Source: CAVQHY01 sp963712465
GTDB lineage: Bacteria > Actinomycetota > Thermoleophilia > Gaiellales > Gaiellaceae
DNA: 64,000 nucleotides
Assembly: GCA_963712465.1 (NCBI GenBank)
Contig: CAVQHY010000004.1
Coordinates: 908,037-972,036 of the forward strand
Direction: 5' to 3'
A program made the translations under genes and the position numbers. How positions within the stretch are numbered: the first letter of the stretch is position 1; each line of letters begins with the position of its first letter. Below, in pieces: positions 52,701-62,500 of this stretch. The notes under the pieces were generated by a model, which saw only the letters and a program-made list of their open reading frames with translations, had not been told where the DNA came from and did no database searches.

Positions 52701-54317
52701 CGCCACCTGTGTCCCGTTGACGTACAGACGGAGCGTCGAGCCGTCGTAGGTGGCGGCGAGATGTGACCAGGCGTTCAGCGTCAGGGCCGCCGATCCGCGC
52801 GTCTCAACGTCGCCGCCGATGTAGACATGGCCGCTGGGTCGGGCCGTGTTCGTGTTTGCGTAGAGCGCGTACGTGAAGTACGAGGGCGTCTCCTTGAGGA
52901 TGGCCGTTCGCCAGGCCGAGCCGAGCGTGGTTGGGTAGACCCAGGCCTCGAGCGTCATCGTCCCGGCCAGGTCGAGCGAGCTCGCATCGGGGACGGCCAC
53001 GTAGTTGCTCGTGCCGTCGAACGACAGCGCGCCGCCGTATTTCCCGGAGGTCGTGCGTGTCGCACCGGTGATCGTCCCAGCATTTCCATTGCCGGACGCA
53101 TCCGTGACCGCCGCGCCGCTCCCCTCGTTGAACGCCCAGGCCCCCACGAGACCGGCGGAAGGCGGAGGCGCCGAGTTGGCCACCGCCACTGAGAAAGCCG
53201 TCGACGTGTTCGTGTTGCCCGCGGCGTCGCGCGCGACCGCGGTGAGCGTGTGCGTCCCGTTTGACGCCGTGGTCGTGTCCCACGAGATCGAGTAGGGAGC
53301 CGTGGTGTCCTCGGCGCCGAGATTCGCTCCGTCGAGCCGAAACTGGACACCCGCGACGCCGACGTTGTCGCTTGCTGTCGCCGCCACGGCCGTCGGCCCG
53401 GACACCGTAGCACCGGAACTCGGCGCGCTGATCGTCACGTCGGGTGCGACGAGATCCACGACATTAACCGTCAAGTTGACATTTAGTGTCTTGGGCGAAC
53501 CCTGAGCGCCCGCCGCCGTCACCGTAACCGAGCCGCTGTAGCTTCCAGGCGCGAGTCCGCTCGGCGTCGTGACGACGGTGACCGTTGCCGGGCCGACTCC
53601 GCTCGACGGGAGAACGGTGATCCACGCGTCGGTCGTCGTCACCTGCCAGTCGAGCACGCCGCCGCCGTTGCCGACGGCGAGCTGTTGCCCGGGCGGCGCG
53701 GCGCTCCCTTCGGCCGCGGCGAACGAGAGCGAGGAGGGCGACACGGTGAGCAGCGGGCCATCGACCGTCAAGCCGTAGGCCGAGATCGGGCCGTCGTTGT
53801 ATGCACCTCCCGTCGACCAGGCCGCCGGAAGGGCGCTCAGCGACGTCTGCGAGCTCAGCTCGATCGGCAGGCCTCCTCCGCAGCAGCGATCGCGGAAGCG
53901 AAGAACGCCCGAGCCCGACGGCGAGAGGATCGCGATCCAGTACGTCCCGCCCGCGACGACGCTTGCGGTCGAGATCGGGACGACGCTCCAGCTGCCCACC
54001 GCAGGGCTCGCAAGCGATCCCTGCGCGAGCAACGTGCCCGGATGGCCCGCCGAATCGGAGTAGACACCGGCGACGAGCGTCGTCGCCTGGGAGGTCGCGT
54101 CGACGTAGACGCTGACCGAGGTCACGGTGCCGGCGGCGCTCGCCGTGGTCCGGAATGCCTCCGCGAGGCCGGCCGCGTTGTAGTCGACCGCGGCCTCCAT
54201 CGCCTGGTTGCCGACCACGATCGCGGCGCTCGCCGTCGCGGGAAGAGCGACCGCCGCGAGTGCCAGGAGCACACTGCGCGAGACCAGTCGCACGAGTTGG
54301 CGGCGCCGATTCGCCAT
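49761..54317 (-). CDS. giant secreted galactose-oxidase-like protein (radical copper oxidase) with Ig, FN3 and LamG domains
   Basis: 1518 residues from ATG 54317. Signal peptide (VRLVSRSVLLALAAVALPAT). Order: terminal module N (about 25-170, with LRFRDRCCGGG), BACON-like domain, Ig-like domain, LamG/concanavalin domain, Ig-like domain, galactose-oxidase beta-propeller plus C-terminal domain (about 715-1150), FN3, Ig-like domain, terminal module C (LRFRDACCGGG). Copper-radical residues are all present: Cys759 (NLFCGGH) for the Tyr-Cys crosslink, Tyr808 (RWYPTA), Tyr1022-His1023 (RQYHST) and His1104 (SVTHAF). It should oxidise primary alcohols of sugars outside the cell, as GlxA does. The repeated end modules may bind the same ligand. 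Confidence 0.88.
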   Translation of the reverse strand: MANRRRQLVRLVSRSVLLALAAVALPATASAAIVVGNQAMEAAVDYNAAGLAEAFRTTASAAGTVTSVSVYVDATSQATTLVAGVYSDSAGHPGTLLAQGSLASPAVGSWSVVPISTASVVAGGTYWIAILSPSGSGVLRFRDRCCGGGLPIELSSQTSLSALPAAWSTGGAYNDGPISAYGLTVDGPLLTVSPSSLSFAAAEGSAAPPGQQLAVGNGGGVLDWQVTTTDAWITVLPSSGVGPATVTVVTTPSGLAPGSYSGSVTVTAAGAQGSPKTLNVNLTVNVVDLVAPDVTISAPSSGATVSGPTAVAATASDNVGVAGVQFRLDGANLGAEDTTAPYSISWDTTTASNGTHTLTAVARDAAGNTNTSTAFSVAVANSAPPPSAGLVGAWAFNEGSGAAVTDASGNGNAGTITGATRTTSGKYGGALSFDGTSNYVAVPDASSLDLAGTMTLEAWVYPTTLGSAWRTAILKETPSYFTYALYANTNTARPSGHVYIGGDVETRGSAALTLNAWSHLAATYDGSTLRLYVNGTQVASKAVSGSMANSSGALKIGGNAVWGEWFAGRIDEVRVYNRALSAGEITTDLNTAIGVPPSGDTTPPTVSITAPVAGATVSGTTAVTASAADNSGTVSSVQFRLDGNALGAADTVAPFLVSWDTATASNGAHTLTAVATDPSGNQTTSTSIGVTSSNGPALDQVGRWDGPFGWPLVAVHGALLPTGNVLSFDAWDDAPNSERIWNPSNGTFVPVPYSRNLFCGGHTTLADGRQIVIGGHVAAYQGLKDTSLFNATTNTWTRGADMAVTRWYPTATALPDGKVLAFSGDGIVENRPGQAPALTDASVNSLPEVYDPVANTWTGLTGARLTTPLYPFMFVLSDGRIFDAGPDTTTRILNPATWTWSVLGTSPVSGHSAVMYRPNKIMKSGTWSDPDYYGSSVYNADGRTAVIDMSQSSPAWRETPPMAYARTYHNLTLLPDGTVLATGGSTNSDGTDLSKSVYAAEIWNPATETWRSVASEQVGRQYHSTALLLPDGRVLMAGGGRLPGRSTDQLNAEIYSPPYLFKGARPAITSAPSLVQYGSSFTVTTPDAARIASVSLIRTPSVTHAFDENQRFQFLNFTAGSGSLNVQAPASANLAPPGYYMLFLVDTTGVPSVASLLRFPAGYEDTESPTAPGSLAATGSTGSVSLSWTASNDNIAVARYNVHRSTTAGFTPSLANRVGQSTGLSYTDSGLAAGTYYYVVRAEDAAGNLSPSSNEASATITASDTTPPTVSLTAPAGGATVSGTISVTANAADNSGTTASVQFRLDGNDLGVPDTIAPFSASWNTTQVANGSHTLTAVAKDPSNNTTTSNPVTVTVTNSAPPPTVFLVGEQAIRASSDSNAPGVAEAFRASATTTGTLTKISVYVDSGSTAAGLVAGVYTNVNNHPGTLLAQGTKTSPTAGAWNDLTVPSATIASGTVYWIAVLAPTGTLRFRDACCGGGTPAETNAIQGLTALPATWSPGTVYNDGPGSVYGSGTTP

Positions 54318-54627
54318 GGGTGGATCATCGCCGGGGGACACCGTTGCTGGAAGTCAGAGTGTGGGTCAGGGTTTCCCCCGAACGGGGCCTACCCGACCCC
54401 CCCGAAAGGGGGGGCGCCCCTTCGCCCGGAGAGTCTTGGCTTTCTGGCCTACAAAGCGGGATTTCGCGGTCGTAGTCTGCGGTTGTGGCGGCGGTGGCGT
54501 ACCGCCGTGAGCGGCGGTTCATCTAGGGAGGGCGAGAGACGAGATGCGGACGACCTGGGCATTGTGCGGCGCAGCGCCCCACGGCCGGCCCATGCCGGCA
54601 ACCGATCGAGCGGGAGTGGCGCGGTAG
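54318..54627. other. divergent intergenic region with GC hairpins
   Basis: 310 bases without a gene. CCCC-GAAC-GGGG (54376-54387) and the 7-bp C7-GAAA-G7 hairpin (54397-54414) lie on the side of the minus-strand giant gene, in its probable leader. The text CGGGTAGG ... CCCCGTTCGGGGG on the minus strand resembles the leader of the LuxR gene at 17869-17903. Long plus-strand frames through here are Arg-rich shadows. Confidence 0.4.
54397..54414 (-). promoter_or_regulatory. C7-GAAA-G7 hairpin (GNRA-type loop on the plus strand)
   Basis: Seven C (54397-54403), GAAA, seven G (54408-54414). A perfect, extremely stable stem about 80 bases upstream of the giant gene's ATG. It could insulate divergent transcription units or shape the leader RNA. 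Confidence 0.4.
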
Positions 54628-55467
54628 ATGGCGACCATCGCCTTCCCTCACGAGCACCCGGCCGCGGTGCTCGGCGACCCCCTCGACGACGGTTCCGAGG
54701 CCGTCGGCGTACGGCCGGCTCTGCCGAACCTGTTCGTCGTTCCCGCTTACAACGAGGAGGCCAACCTCCCGCGTCTCCTCGCCGACCTCGAGATGCGGCC
54801 AGGGCTCACGCCGGCGGGGAGCTGCATCATCGTCGTCGACGACGGCTCGGAGGACGGCACTGCAGCCGTCGTCGAGGCGTACGAGGGTCCGCTCGAGGTC
54901 GAGCTGGTCCGGCTCGGTCGGAATCAGGGTCCTGGCGCCGCTTTCCGCGCCGGCTTTGCTGCCGCGCTCGCGCGTTGTCGCGACGAGGCCTTCGTCGTCA
55001 CGCTGGAAGCAGACACGACGAGCGACCTCGATGCCCTCCAGGCAATGCTCGAGCGGGCGGCGGCCGGCGCGGAACTCGTCCTCGCCTCCGTGCACGGAGG
55101 CGGACGGATGCTCAACGTCTCGAAGACGCGTCAGATTCTCAGCAAGGGCGCTGGGTTCACAGTCCGCGCCGCGCTCGGTTTGGATGCGATGACGGTCTCC
55201 AGCTTCTTCCGCGTCTATCGCGCCTCGACCCTCCGGACAGCGTTCGACCACTACGGCGACCGGCTGATCCAGGAGCGCGGCTTCGCCTGCAAGGCCGAGA
55301 TCCTCGCCAAGATGGATGCGCTCGGCGCGCGCATCGAAGAGGTTCCCGTCGACCTCGATGCTTCACGGCGTGTCGGCGAAAGCAAGATGTCGGTGCTGCC
55401 TACGATGGTCGGCTACTGGCGCGTCGTCGCCCGCCAGCGGATCCAGAGGAGCTCGATGTCGAGGTGA
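54628..55467 (+). CDS. glycosyltransferase family 2 (dolichol/polyprenyl-phosphate mannosyltransferase-like)
   Basis: 279 residues. NLFVVPAYNEEANLPRLLAD, IIVVDDGSEDGTAAVVEAYE, VELVRLGRNQGPGAAFRAGF and VVTLEADTTSDLDALQAML with the acidic metal motif. DPM1/ArnC-like proteins of this length make polyprenyl-phosphate sugars. The downstream GT-C type membrane protein would be a logical user of such a donor. It is the first gene of the right-hand operon and overlaps the flavoprotein by four bases. Confidence 0.88.
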   Translation: MATIAFPHEHPAAVLGDPLDDGSEAVGVRPALPNLFVVPAYNEEANLPRLLADLEMRPGLTPAGSCIIVVDDGSEDGTAAVVEAYEGPLEVELVRLGRNQGPGAAFRAGFAAALARCRDEAFVVTLEADTTSDLDALQAMLERAAAGAELVLASVHGGGRMLNVSKTRQILSKGAGFTVRAALGLDAMTVSSFFRVYRASTLRTAFDHYGDRLIQERGFACKAEILAKMDALGARIEEVPVDLDASRRVGESKMSVLPTMVGYWRVVARQRIQRSSMSR

Positions 55468-56786
55468 GTCCGCCACGCATCGGAATCGTCGGCGGCGGCA
55501 TCCTCGGGATGACCGCCGCTTATCGCTTGTCGAAGGCAGGCGTCGAGGTCGAGCTCTACGAGCGCGCTCCGGACCTCGGGGGGCTCGTCGGGTCGTTCGA
55601 CCTCGCGGGCCGTCCCGCCGACCGCTTCTACCACGTCGTCCTTCCGACCGACGACCGCGTGATCGGTCTGGCGACCGAGCTCGGTCTCGGCGAGCGCTTT
55701 CGCTTCCGCCCCGTCCAGGTTGGCTTCTACGACGATGGGCGCCTTTTCTCGATGAGCTCGCTGAAGGAGTTTCTGACGTTTCCGCTGCTCCCGTTCCACG
55801 ACCGCCTCCGGCTCGGGAGCTTCGTCGCTCGCTGCCAGCTCAGATCGAGCTACGAGGGTCTGGACGACATCCCGCTCGAGGAGTGGCTCAGGAGACTTTG
55901 CGGGCGGCGGATCGTCGAGCGGCTCTGGCGGCCGCTCCTCGACTCGAAGTTCGACGGGCGCTTCGACGATCTTCCCGCGACGTACATGTGGGGGCGCACC
56001 CGGCGGATGTCCAAGACGCGCGACTCCGCGGGCCGCGAGGTCATGGGGTGGCTGGGGGGCGGCTACCAGACGCTCGTCGACGCGCTCGAGCGGAGGATCT
56101 CCGAGCTCGGCGGGACGGTGCGCCCCGGAACCGCCGTCGACCAGATCGTCGGAACAGGAGGGCGTGCCGCGGGCCTCGTCGTCGACGGCAGCTTCCGCCC
56201 CTTCGACGCGGTCCTCTGCACTCTCGTCCCGCCGCAGGCGCACCGGCTGCTCTCTCCCGACCTTGCCGAGCTTGCTCCACCCGATCACTGCCGATACCTC
56301 GGCGTCGTCTGCGTCCTCATTCGCACATCGCGCAGCGTGAGCCCCTACTACACCCTGAACATCACCGACCGCCGCGTACCACTCACCACGATCGTCGAGA
56401 CGACGCACGTCGTCGACCCGGACTGGACGGGTGGGTCGCTGCTCTACGCCACCAAGTACGTCGACCCGTCTCACGCCGACCTCGAACGTCCCGTCGACGA
56501 GGTGCGCGACGAGTATCTCGCGCACGTGCGGACGATCTTCCCGGACCTCTCCGACTCGGAGATCCTCGCGACCGCCGTCCAGCGCGCCCGGGTCGTCGAG
56601 CCGGTGCACGTGCTAGGCGGCGCCTCCCGTCTGCCGGACGTCTTCGCCGTCCCGGGCCTCGCGCTCGCCTCGACTGCCCACGTCTACCCGGAGATCGTCA
56701 ACGGGCAGGCGGTGATCGGTGTCGCCGACCGCGCAGTCGACGGACTCCTCGCGCAGCTCCCGGGCGAGCTCAGGGTGGCGGCATGA
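55464..56786 (+). CDS. FAD-dependent amine-oxidase/UDP-galactopyranose-mutase-like oxidoreductase
   Basis: 440 residues. Dinucleotide-binding RIGIVGGGILGMTAAYRLSK with the acidic end VELYERAPDLGGLVGSF. Then WLRRLCGRRIVERLWRPLLD, GGYQTLVDALERRISELGGT and a C-terminal FAVPGLALASTAHVYPEIVN FAD-contact stretch. Proteins of this type (protoporphyrinogen-oxidase-like, HpnE/UGM-like) occur in polysaccharide loci where they may convert sugar or lipid intermediates. Start is GTG in the upstream stop. Substrate unknown. Confidence 0.85.
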   Translation: MSPPRIGIVGGGILGMTAAYRLSKAGVEVELYERAPDLGGLVGSFDLAGRPADRFYHVVLPTDDRVIGLATELGLGERFRFRPVQVGFYDDGRLFSMSSLKEFLTFPLLPFHDRLRLGSFVARCQLRSSYEGLDDIPLEEWLRRLCGRRIVERLWRPLLDSKFDGRFDDLPATYMWGRTRRMSKTRDSAGREVMGWLGGGYQTLVDALERRISELGGTVRPGTAVDQIVGTGGRAAGLVVDGSFRPFDAVLCTLVPPQAHRLLSPDLAELAPPDHCRYLGVVCVLIRTSRSVSPYYTLNITDRRVPLTTIVETTHVVDPDWTGGSLLYATKYVDPSHADLERPVDEVRDEYLAHVRTIFPDLSDSEILATAVQRARVVEPVHVLGGASRLPDVFAVPGLALASTAHVYPEIVNGQAVIGVADRAVDGLLAQLPGELRVAA

Positions 56787-58579
56787 GCAGCGTCGCCGCT
56801 CCGACCCGTCTTGGCGGCGTTCGTGCGCGTACCGCCTCCGTCCCCGCCGATGCCGCGGCCGTTGCCGGCCTCGCCTGCCTGACGATCGCGATGGTGGCTC
56901 TCACCTGGGGAACCTGGGGCGACCTCGGACGCGATACCGGCTACGACTTCGTAGCGGCACAGCGGGTCGCTGCCGGGGAGCTTCCGTACATCGACTACGT
57001 CTACTACTACGGCCCGCTGTCGCCCCTGCTCGGTGGGTTCGCCGCATGGCTTGGCGGCGGGGGAATCGAGCCGATGATCGGTCTCGGGCTTGTGCTCGCC
57101 CTGCTTGTGATCGCGGCCACGTATGCGCTCGGGAGAATGCTCGCGGGTCCCCGCGGGGGGTTCCTCGCGGCCGCGATCACGGTGCCGGTCGCGGTCGGCC
57201 CGTCGAACTTCAGCCTGGTGTTGCCGCACAGCTTCTCCGCGACGCTCGGCGTGTTGCTTGCCCTGTGCTTCCTACTCGGAGTGGCGCGCTACGCGGCGAC
57301 GGGCGGCCTCGTCTGGCTGCTCGGATCGGGAACGGCCGTTGGGCTGGTCGGGCTGACTCGACCGGAGTTCGAGCTTGCGGTCCTGCTGGCCGCGGGCGTC
57401 TGGCTGGGCCTACGCTGGCATGCGGGCCTGGGCGGTTGGCGTGAGACCGCGCTCTTTGCCGTACCGGCGATTGCAATCCCGGCGCTGGTGTACGGCGCCT
57501 TCCTGCTTGGTGTCCCGGCGCGTGAGCTCGTACTGGAAAACCTCTACCCGAGGGAGACGCTGGCCGAGGGAGGCAGCGCGGTGCTCAGGAACCACGCGCC
57601 CCTTACGGCTGGGAGCTTGATCGATCTGGTGGGCAAGCTCGTGCTGTACGCGGTGGGAACCGCAGCTCTCGTGTTCATGGGGATCTCGATCGACCGTGCC
57701 CGCGGGCGAGCGCGGACGGCGCTGATCGGCGTCTGCGTACTCCTCGGCCTCATGGCGGTCGCAGTGTCGCTAGTGCGGCCAGAGACCATGCGTTACTGGC
57801 TCCAGTACGCGTACGGCTGGATCCCCGCCGGAATCGCCATAGCGCTGGTAGTGCTCCTTGTTCGCTACCGGCGAAGCGGGCAGGGCTGGAACACCACGGC
57901 TCAGCTCGCGGTCGCCGCGGCCGTCGTGCTCACGGTTCTGGCCGCGAAGGCGTACGCAGTCTTCTTCCTCCACCAACCGGAGGCTCAGCCCGCTGTCTAT
58001 GCCGTTCCACTCGCCGCTGTGTTCCTCGCCCGCTTGCAGCTCGTCGAGCTTGCACGGACGCCGACGGTTGCCGTGCTCGGTGCTGCCTGGCTCGCCTTCC
58101 TCGCATTGGCCGGAGTCGGCCTCACACTGAAGGACTCGGCGGCAGAGTCCGCGAGCGTTTCGGGTAGTGGCGGTTCTCTCGCTGCTGTACCCGGCGATGT
58201 ACCGCTACAACGCGCCCTCGACATCATCGAGGCTCGAACGTCTCCCGGGGAGCGCATTCTGCTCGCGCCCCAGCTCACCGGGCTCTACACGTTGTCGGGG
58301 CGCGAGGATCCGCTGCCGCAGATCTCACTCCTACCTGGAGCGCTGCCAACCGAGCAGGACGAACGAGCCGCGATCGCCGCCCTCGACCGCGCCGGAGTTC
58401 GTCTCGCTGTCACCGACCGTCGTCCGTTCACCGAGTACGGCCAAACCAGCTTCGGAGGATCGTTCGATCGCCTCCTCGCCGGCTGGATTCGAAGCAACTT
58501 CGCGCATGTGGCCACGCTCGCGCCCGGGCCGGGAGGTACTCACACCCTTGATGTCTGGATCCGTAGGGGGGTCTCATGA
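56783..58579 (+). CDS. GT-C-type membrane glycosyltransferase (ArnT/PMT-like)
   Basis: 598 residues. About ten to twelve membrane segments (AGLACLTIAMVALTWGTWG, LVLALLVIAATYALGRML, ELAVLLAAGVWLGLRW and others). A first outer loop has DTGYDFVAAQRVAAGELPYI DYVYYYGPL, the Asp-containing loop typical of lipid-linked-donor GT-C enzymes, and a soluble C-terminal domain starts near residue 465 (ALDIIEARTSPGERILLAPQ). It would use a polyprenyl-phosphate sugar, perhaps made by the DPM1-like enzyme two genes upstream. Coupled on both sides by four-base overlaps. Confidence 0.82.
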   Translation: MSSVAAPTRLGGVRARTASVPADAAAVAGLACLTIAMVALTWGTWGDLGRDTGYDFVAAQRVAAGELPYIDYVYYYGPLSPLLGGFAAWLGGGGIEPMIGLGLVLALLVIAATYALGRMLAGPRGGFLAAAITVPVAVGPSNFSLVLPHSFSATLGVLLALCFLLGVARYAATGGLVWLLGSGTAVGLVGLTRPEFELAVLLAAGVWLGLRWHAGLGGWRETALFAVPAIAIPALVYGAFLLGVPARELVLENLYPRETLAEGGSAVLRNHAPLTAGSLIDLVGKLVLYAVGTAALVFMGISIDRARGRARTALIGVCVLLGLMAVAVSLVRPETMRYWLQYAYGWIPAGIAIALVVLLVRYRRSGQGWNTTAQLAVAAAVVLTVLAAKAYAVFFLHQPEAQPAVYAVPLAAVFLARLQLVELARTPTVAVLGAAWLAFLALAGVGLTLKDSAAESASVSGSGGSLAAVPGDVPLQRALDIIEARTSPGERILLAPQLTGLYTLSGREDPLPQISLLPGALPTEQDERAAIAALDRAGVRLAVTDRRPFTEYGQTSFGGSFDRLLAGWIRSNFAHVATLAPGPGGTHTLDVWIRRGVS

Positions 58580-59565
58580 AACGAATCGGAGTAACCGGAG
58601 CCGCGGGCTTCATCGGGTCGCACCTGTGCGATCGTCTTCTCGCCGACGGGTATGAGGTCGTAGGCGTCGACGACCTGTCCCGTGGCTCGCTGGCCAACCT
58701 CGACCAGAGTGTCGCCCATTCAGGGTTTCGGTTCGAGGTGCTCGACTGCACCCGCCGCCGCCTGCTCCGCGCGGCCTTCGACGGCTGCGACGCGATCGTG
58801 CACCTCGCCGCTCAGAAGATCCCACGCTACGGCGGCGCGCTGATGACGCTCGAGGCGAACGTCGCAGGCGTCAACGCGGCGGCGAGCTGCGCACTCGCGC
58901 TCGACGCGGATCTCGTCATCGCGTCGACGTCGGACGTGTACGGCAACGGCAAGCCACCGTTTCGCGAGGACGACTCGCTCGTCCTCGGGCCGCCGACGAC
59001 GCGTAGGTGGGCCTACGCCGTGTCGAAGCTCTTCGACGAGCACGTCTGTCTCGCGCTCGCCGAGGAGCGCGGTCTGCGCGTATCGATCCTGCGGCTCTTC
59101 GGGTCCTACGGGCCCCGGAACCATCCGAGCTGGTGGGGTGGCCCACAGGCCGCGTTCATCGAGGGGCTCCTCGACGGCGAGACGATCGAAATCCACGGGG
59201 ACGGTCTCCAGGTGCGGACGTTCACGTTCGTCAGCGACACCGTCGACGGCTTCGTCCGAACGCTCGAGACCCCCGCTGCTCGTGGCGAAGTCATCAACAT
59301 CGGCGGCTCGAAGCCGACGACCATCCTCGAGCTGGCGGGGTTGGTCCAGGACACGATGGGGATCCCGCAGCCCCTGAGGGCGCGCTTCGTCCCCTACGAG
59401 TCGCTTGGAGGCAAGTACCAGGACGTGCGCAAGCGCGTCCCCGACGTGTCCAAGGCAAAGAAGCTTCTCGGGTTCAAGGCGCGGGTACCGCTGGCCGAGG
59501 GGCTGGCGCGCACGGCCGAATGGCATGGGGCGCGCCGTGATGCAGAGGAGGCGGTGCACGCTTGA
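58576..59565 (+). CDS. NAD-dependent epimerase/dehydratase (extended SDR)
   Basis: 329 residues. RIGVTGAAGFIGSHLCDRLL (NAD motif), IVHLAAQKIPRYGGALMTLE, VIASTSDVYGNGKPPFRED and WAYAVSKLFDEHVCLALAEE with the catalytic Tyr-x3-Lys. Similar to UDP-glucose 4-epimerase and GDP-mannose 4,6-dehydratase relatives; the exact reaction cannot be read. It is distinct from the UXS-type enzyme at 21916. It overlaps the giant secreted gene by four bases. Confidence 0.88.
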   Translation: MKRIGVTGAAGFIGSHLCDRLLADGYEVVGVDDLSRGSLANLDQSVAHSGFRFEVLDCTRRRLLRAAFDGCDAIVHLAAQKIPRYGGALMTLEANVAGVNAAASCALALDADLVIASTSDVYGNGKPPFREDDSLVLGPPTTRRWAYAVSKLFDEHVCLALAEERGLRVSILRLFGSYGPRNHPSWWGGPQAAFIEGLLDGETIEIHGDGLQVRTFTFVSDTVDGFVRTLETPAARGEVINIGGSKPTTILELAGLVQDTMGIPQPLRARFVPYESLGGKYQDVRKRVPDVSKAKKLLGFKARVPLAEGLARTAEWHGARRDAEEAVHA

Positions 59566-62500
59566 GAAAGCTGGTCGTCGTCGCCGCGGCAATCGCCGCG
59601 ATCATCTCGTTCCCGGCGCTCGCCACGGCTGCCACCGTGCCGACGGGCATGACGGGCATCGCTCTCGACGCGAAGGTCGAGCTGGCGTGGCAGCCGGTTT
59701 CGGGCGCTACCGGATACACGGTCTACCGGGGCGCGAGCGCTACCACGATCACGACTCGGCTGACCTCGGCGTCAGGCGTGACGACGACCACCTTCACGGA
59801 CACGACCGCCCTCAATGGGACAACGTATTACTACGCTGTACGAAGCGTCGACGCCGGCGGCGAGTCCGGGAACTCACTCGTCGTCCAGGCCAGCGCGAGA
59901 GCACGGGCATGCTCGACGGGGAACGCGGTCGTCAGCGAGAACTGCTTCCCGGGCGATGGTGGCTGGGACGTCACCAACGCTGCGAACGTGAGCGCAGGCG
60001 GGATCGAGGGCTTCGCCGCGGCGGCGAGCGTCAACAAGGGCGAGTCGGTCGCCCTCAAGGTCAGCTCTGGCAGCGGCGGCAGCTTCAGGATCGAGATCTT
60101 TCGCAGCGGCTACTACGGCGGAAGCGGCGCGAGACTCTTCTCGATCGTGCGCACTGTGCCCGGCGTCGTCCAGCCGAGCTGCACGACGGACTCATCGACC
60201 GGCCGTATCGACTGCTCGAACTGGTCCACGTCGGCCACCCTCACGACGACGAGCTCCTGGCCGTCCGGCGTGTACCTGCTCCGGATCGTCCGCGACAGCA
60301 ACGGTACGGACAACCACATCCTCCTGACGGTTCGCGACGACGCGCGCCACTCGGACATCCTCTACGGCGTTGCGATGAGCGACTACCAGTCGTACAACAA
60401 CTACGGCGGCAAGTCGCTCTACGACTTCAACTCGAGCGGCGCGATCACCGTCGCCGGCACCGCGCGAGCGGTCAAGGTGTCGTTCGATCGCCCGTTCGAG
60501 CAGCCTCGCTCGGGCCTTCGCGACTGGTACACGCGCATCGACTACGCGACGGTGTACTGGCTCGAGCGCGAGGGCTACGACGTCGCCTACGCATCGAACA
60601 CCGATCTCGAGCGCAACGGCGCCCGAGTGCTCGATCACAAGGCCTACTTCTCCCCCGCTCACGACGAGTACTACTCGGCCGGCATGCGGGGCGCGCTGAA
60701 GTCCGCGCGCGATGCGGGCGTAGACCTCTTCTTCAGCGGCGGGAACGAGATCTACTGGAAGATCCGCTTCGAGAACGGCCCCGGCGGCGGCCAGGATCGG
60801 ATTCAGGTCTGCTACAAGTCGACGCAGAGCGGCGGGGCCGACCCGAGCGGCATCTCCACGGGGACGTGGCGTGACCCGGCGGGCGCGAACCAGCCGGAGA
60901 ACGGCCTGACCGGAATTATGTACGTCGGGGACAAGGATTTCGGCTACTTCCCCCTGCGCGTGAGCGCCGCCGAGGGTTCAGACCGGGTCTGGCGGTACAC
61001 GGGGCTCGACGTCCAGGTCCCGGGCACGTTCACAAACGTTGGTTCGGAGCTCATCGGGTGGGAGTGGGACGCGCGCGTCGCGAACGGCCAGGAGCCGGCG
61101 GGCGTGAAGACGCTCGCGAGCTCGCCGGTGACCGGGAACATCCTCCAGGACGCCGGCCGCGTCTACGCACCCGGCTCGACGACGGTACACGTGGTCAAGT
61201 ACACGGCCTCGAGCGGAGCGCTCGTCTTCTCGACAGGCACGAACCACTGGAACCGCGGCCTGGCGAAGAACGTCGACGCCCAGGGCGAGCCGAACGTGAT
61301 CATTCAGCAAGCCACGACGAACGTCTTCGGGGACATGGGCGTGTTTCCCGCAACGCCGTCGTCGGGCATCGTCGTTGACACCCCGGGCCAGCGGCCGCCC
61401 GCTCCCGCGGGGGTGACCGCGACGGCGCTCGGCGCCGACAGCGTCGCGATCTCCTGGAGCCCGGTTAGCGGCGCCGACGGCTACAACGTCTACCGGTCGC
61501 TCACTCCGCGGCAGGGAGGGCTTCCGCTCGGACAGCTCGTCAGCGGTTCGCTCGTCACGGGAACGTCCTTCACGGACATCGGGCTGAACCCGACCACGAC
61601 CTACTACTACGTCGTCACCGCTGTGACCGGAGGCGTCCAGTCGCTCGCGTCGAACGAGGCACAGGCCACGACGGCGGCGTCCAGCGGCAATCCGACCCGG
61701 ATCAACTCGGGCGGCGGAAGCTACACTTCGGCCGGAGGCGTCACGTTCCAGGCTGACACCGCCTTCACCGGCGGCTCCACGTACGCGGTCGCCGCCAGCC
61801 AAACGATCTCCGGAACGACCGACCAGGCGCTCTACCGCGACGAACGCTGGGGAAGCTTCAGCTACGCGATCCCCGTCTCCACCGGCACCTACGACGTACG
61901 CCTGCACTTCGTCGAGCTCTACTACGGCAGTGCCGTGGCCGGCGGCGCGGGTAAGCGCGTCTTCTCGATCGATGTCCTGGACACATCAGGCGTCGACGTA
62001 CAGAACCTCGACGTCTACGCGCAGGTCGGTGCGAACGCGGCGCTCGTGCGCACGATCGCAAACGTCCAGGTCACGGACGGGACGCTTAACATCCAGTCGA
62101 TCTACGGCGCCGCTGACGATCCTGAGATCGCCGCGATCGAGGTCATTCCGCAGGCGACGAGCTCTCCGCCGACCGTCACCGCAAAGAGCCCTGCGGACGG
62201 CGCCACCGGCATCAGCCCCACGGCGAGCGTGCAGGCGACCTTCTCGCGCGCGATGGATGCGACGACGATCAATGGTGGGAGCCTCACGCTCAAGCGCCCA
62301 GACGGCTCGACTGTGCCGGCGAGCGTCACATACGACGGCTCAACAAAGACGGCGACGCTCACGCCGGGCGCGCCGCTTGCGGTGTCGACGACCTACACGG
62401 CGCGGCTCGAGACGACGATCAAGGCGGCCGACGGCATCGCGCTCGCAGCGCCTGTGTCGTGGACCTTCACGACGGCCGCCGCTCCACCCCCGCCCCCGAC

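Noticed and set aside
53685..55463. Extension of the flavoprotein frame upstream of 55464
   Set aside because: It runs opposite the giant oxidase and through the DPM1-like gene in another frame, with shadow composition.
55316..58579. 1087-codon plus-strand frame across three genes
   Set aside because: Arg/Pro-rich until it enters the frame of the GT-C gene at 56783; the three real genes have clear motifs and overlapping starts.
59405..60874. 489-codon plus-strand frame overlapping the giant secreted gene
   Set aside because: Arg-rich shadow; the frame starting at TTG 59562 has a signal peptide and recognisable FN3 and enzyme domains.
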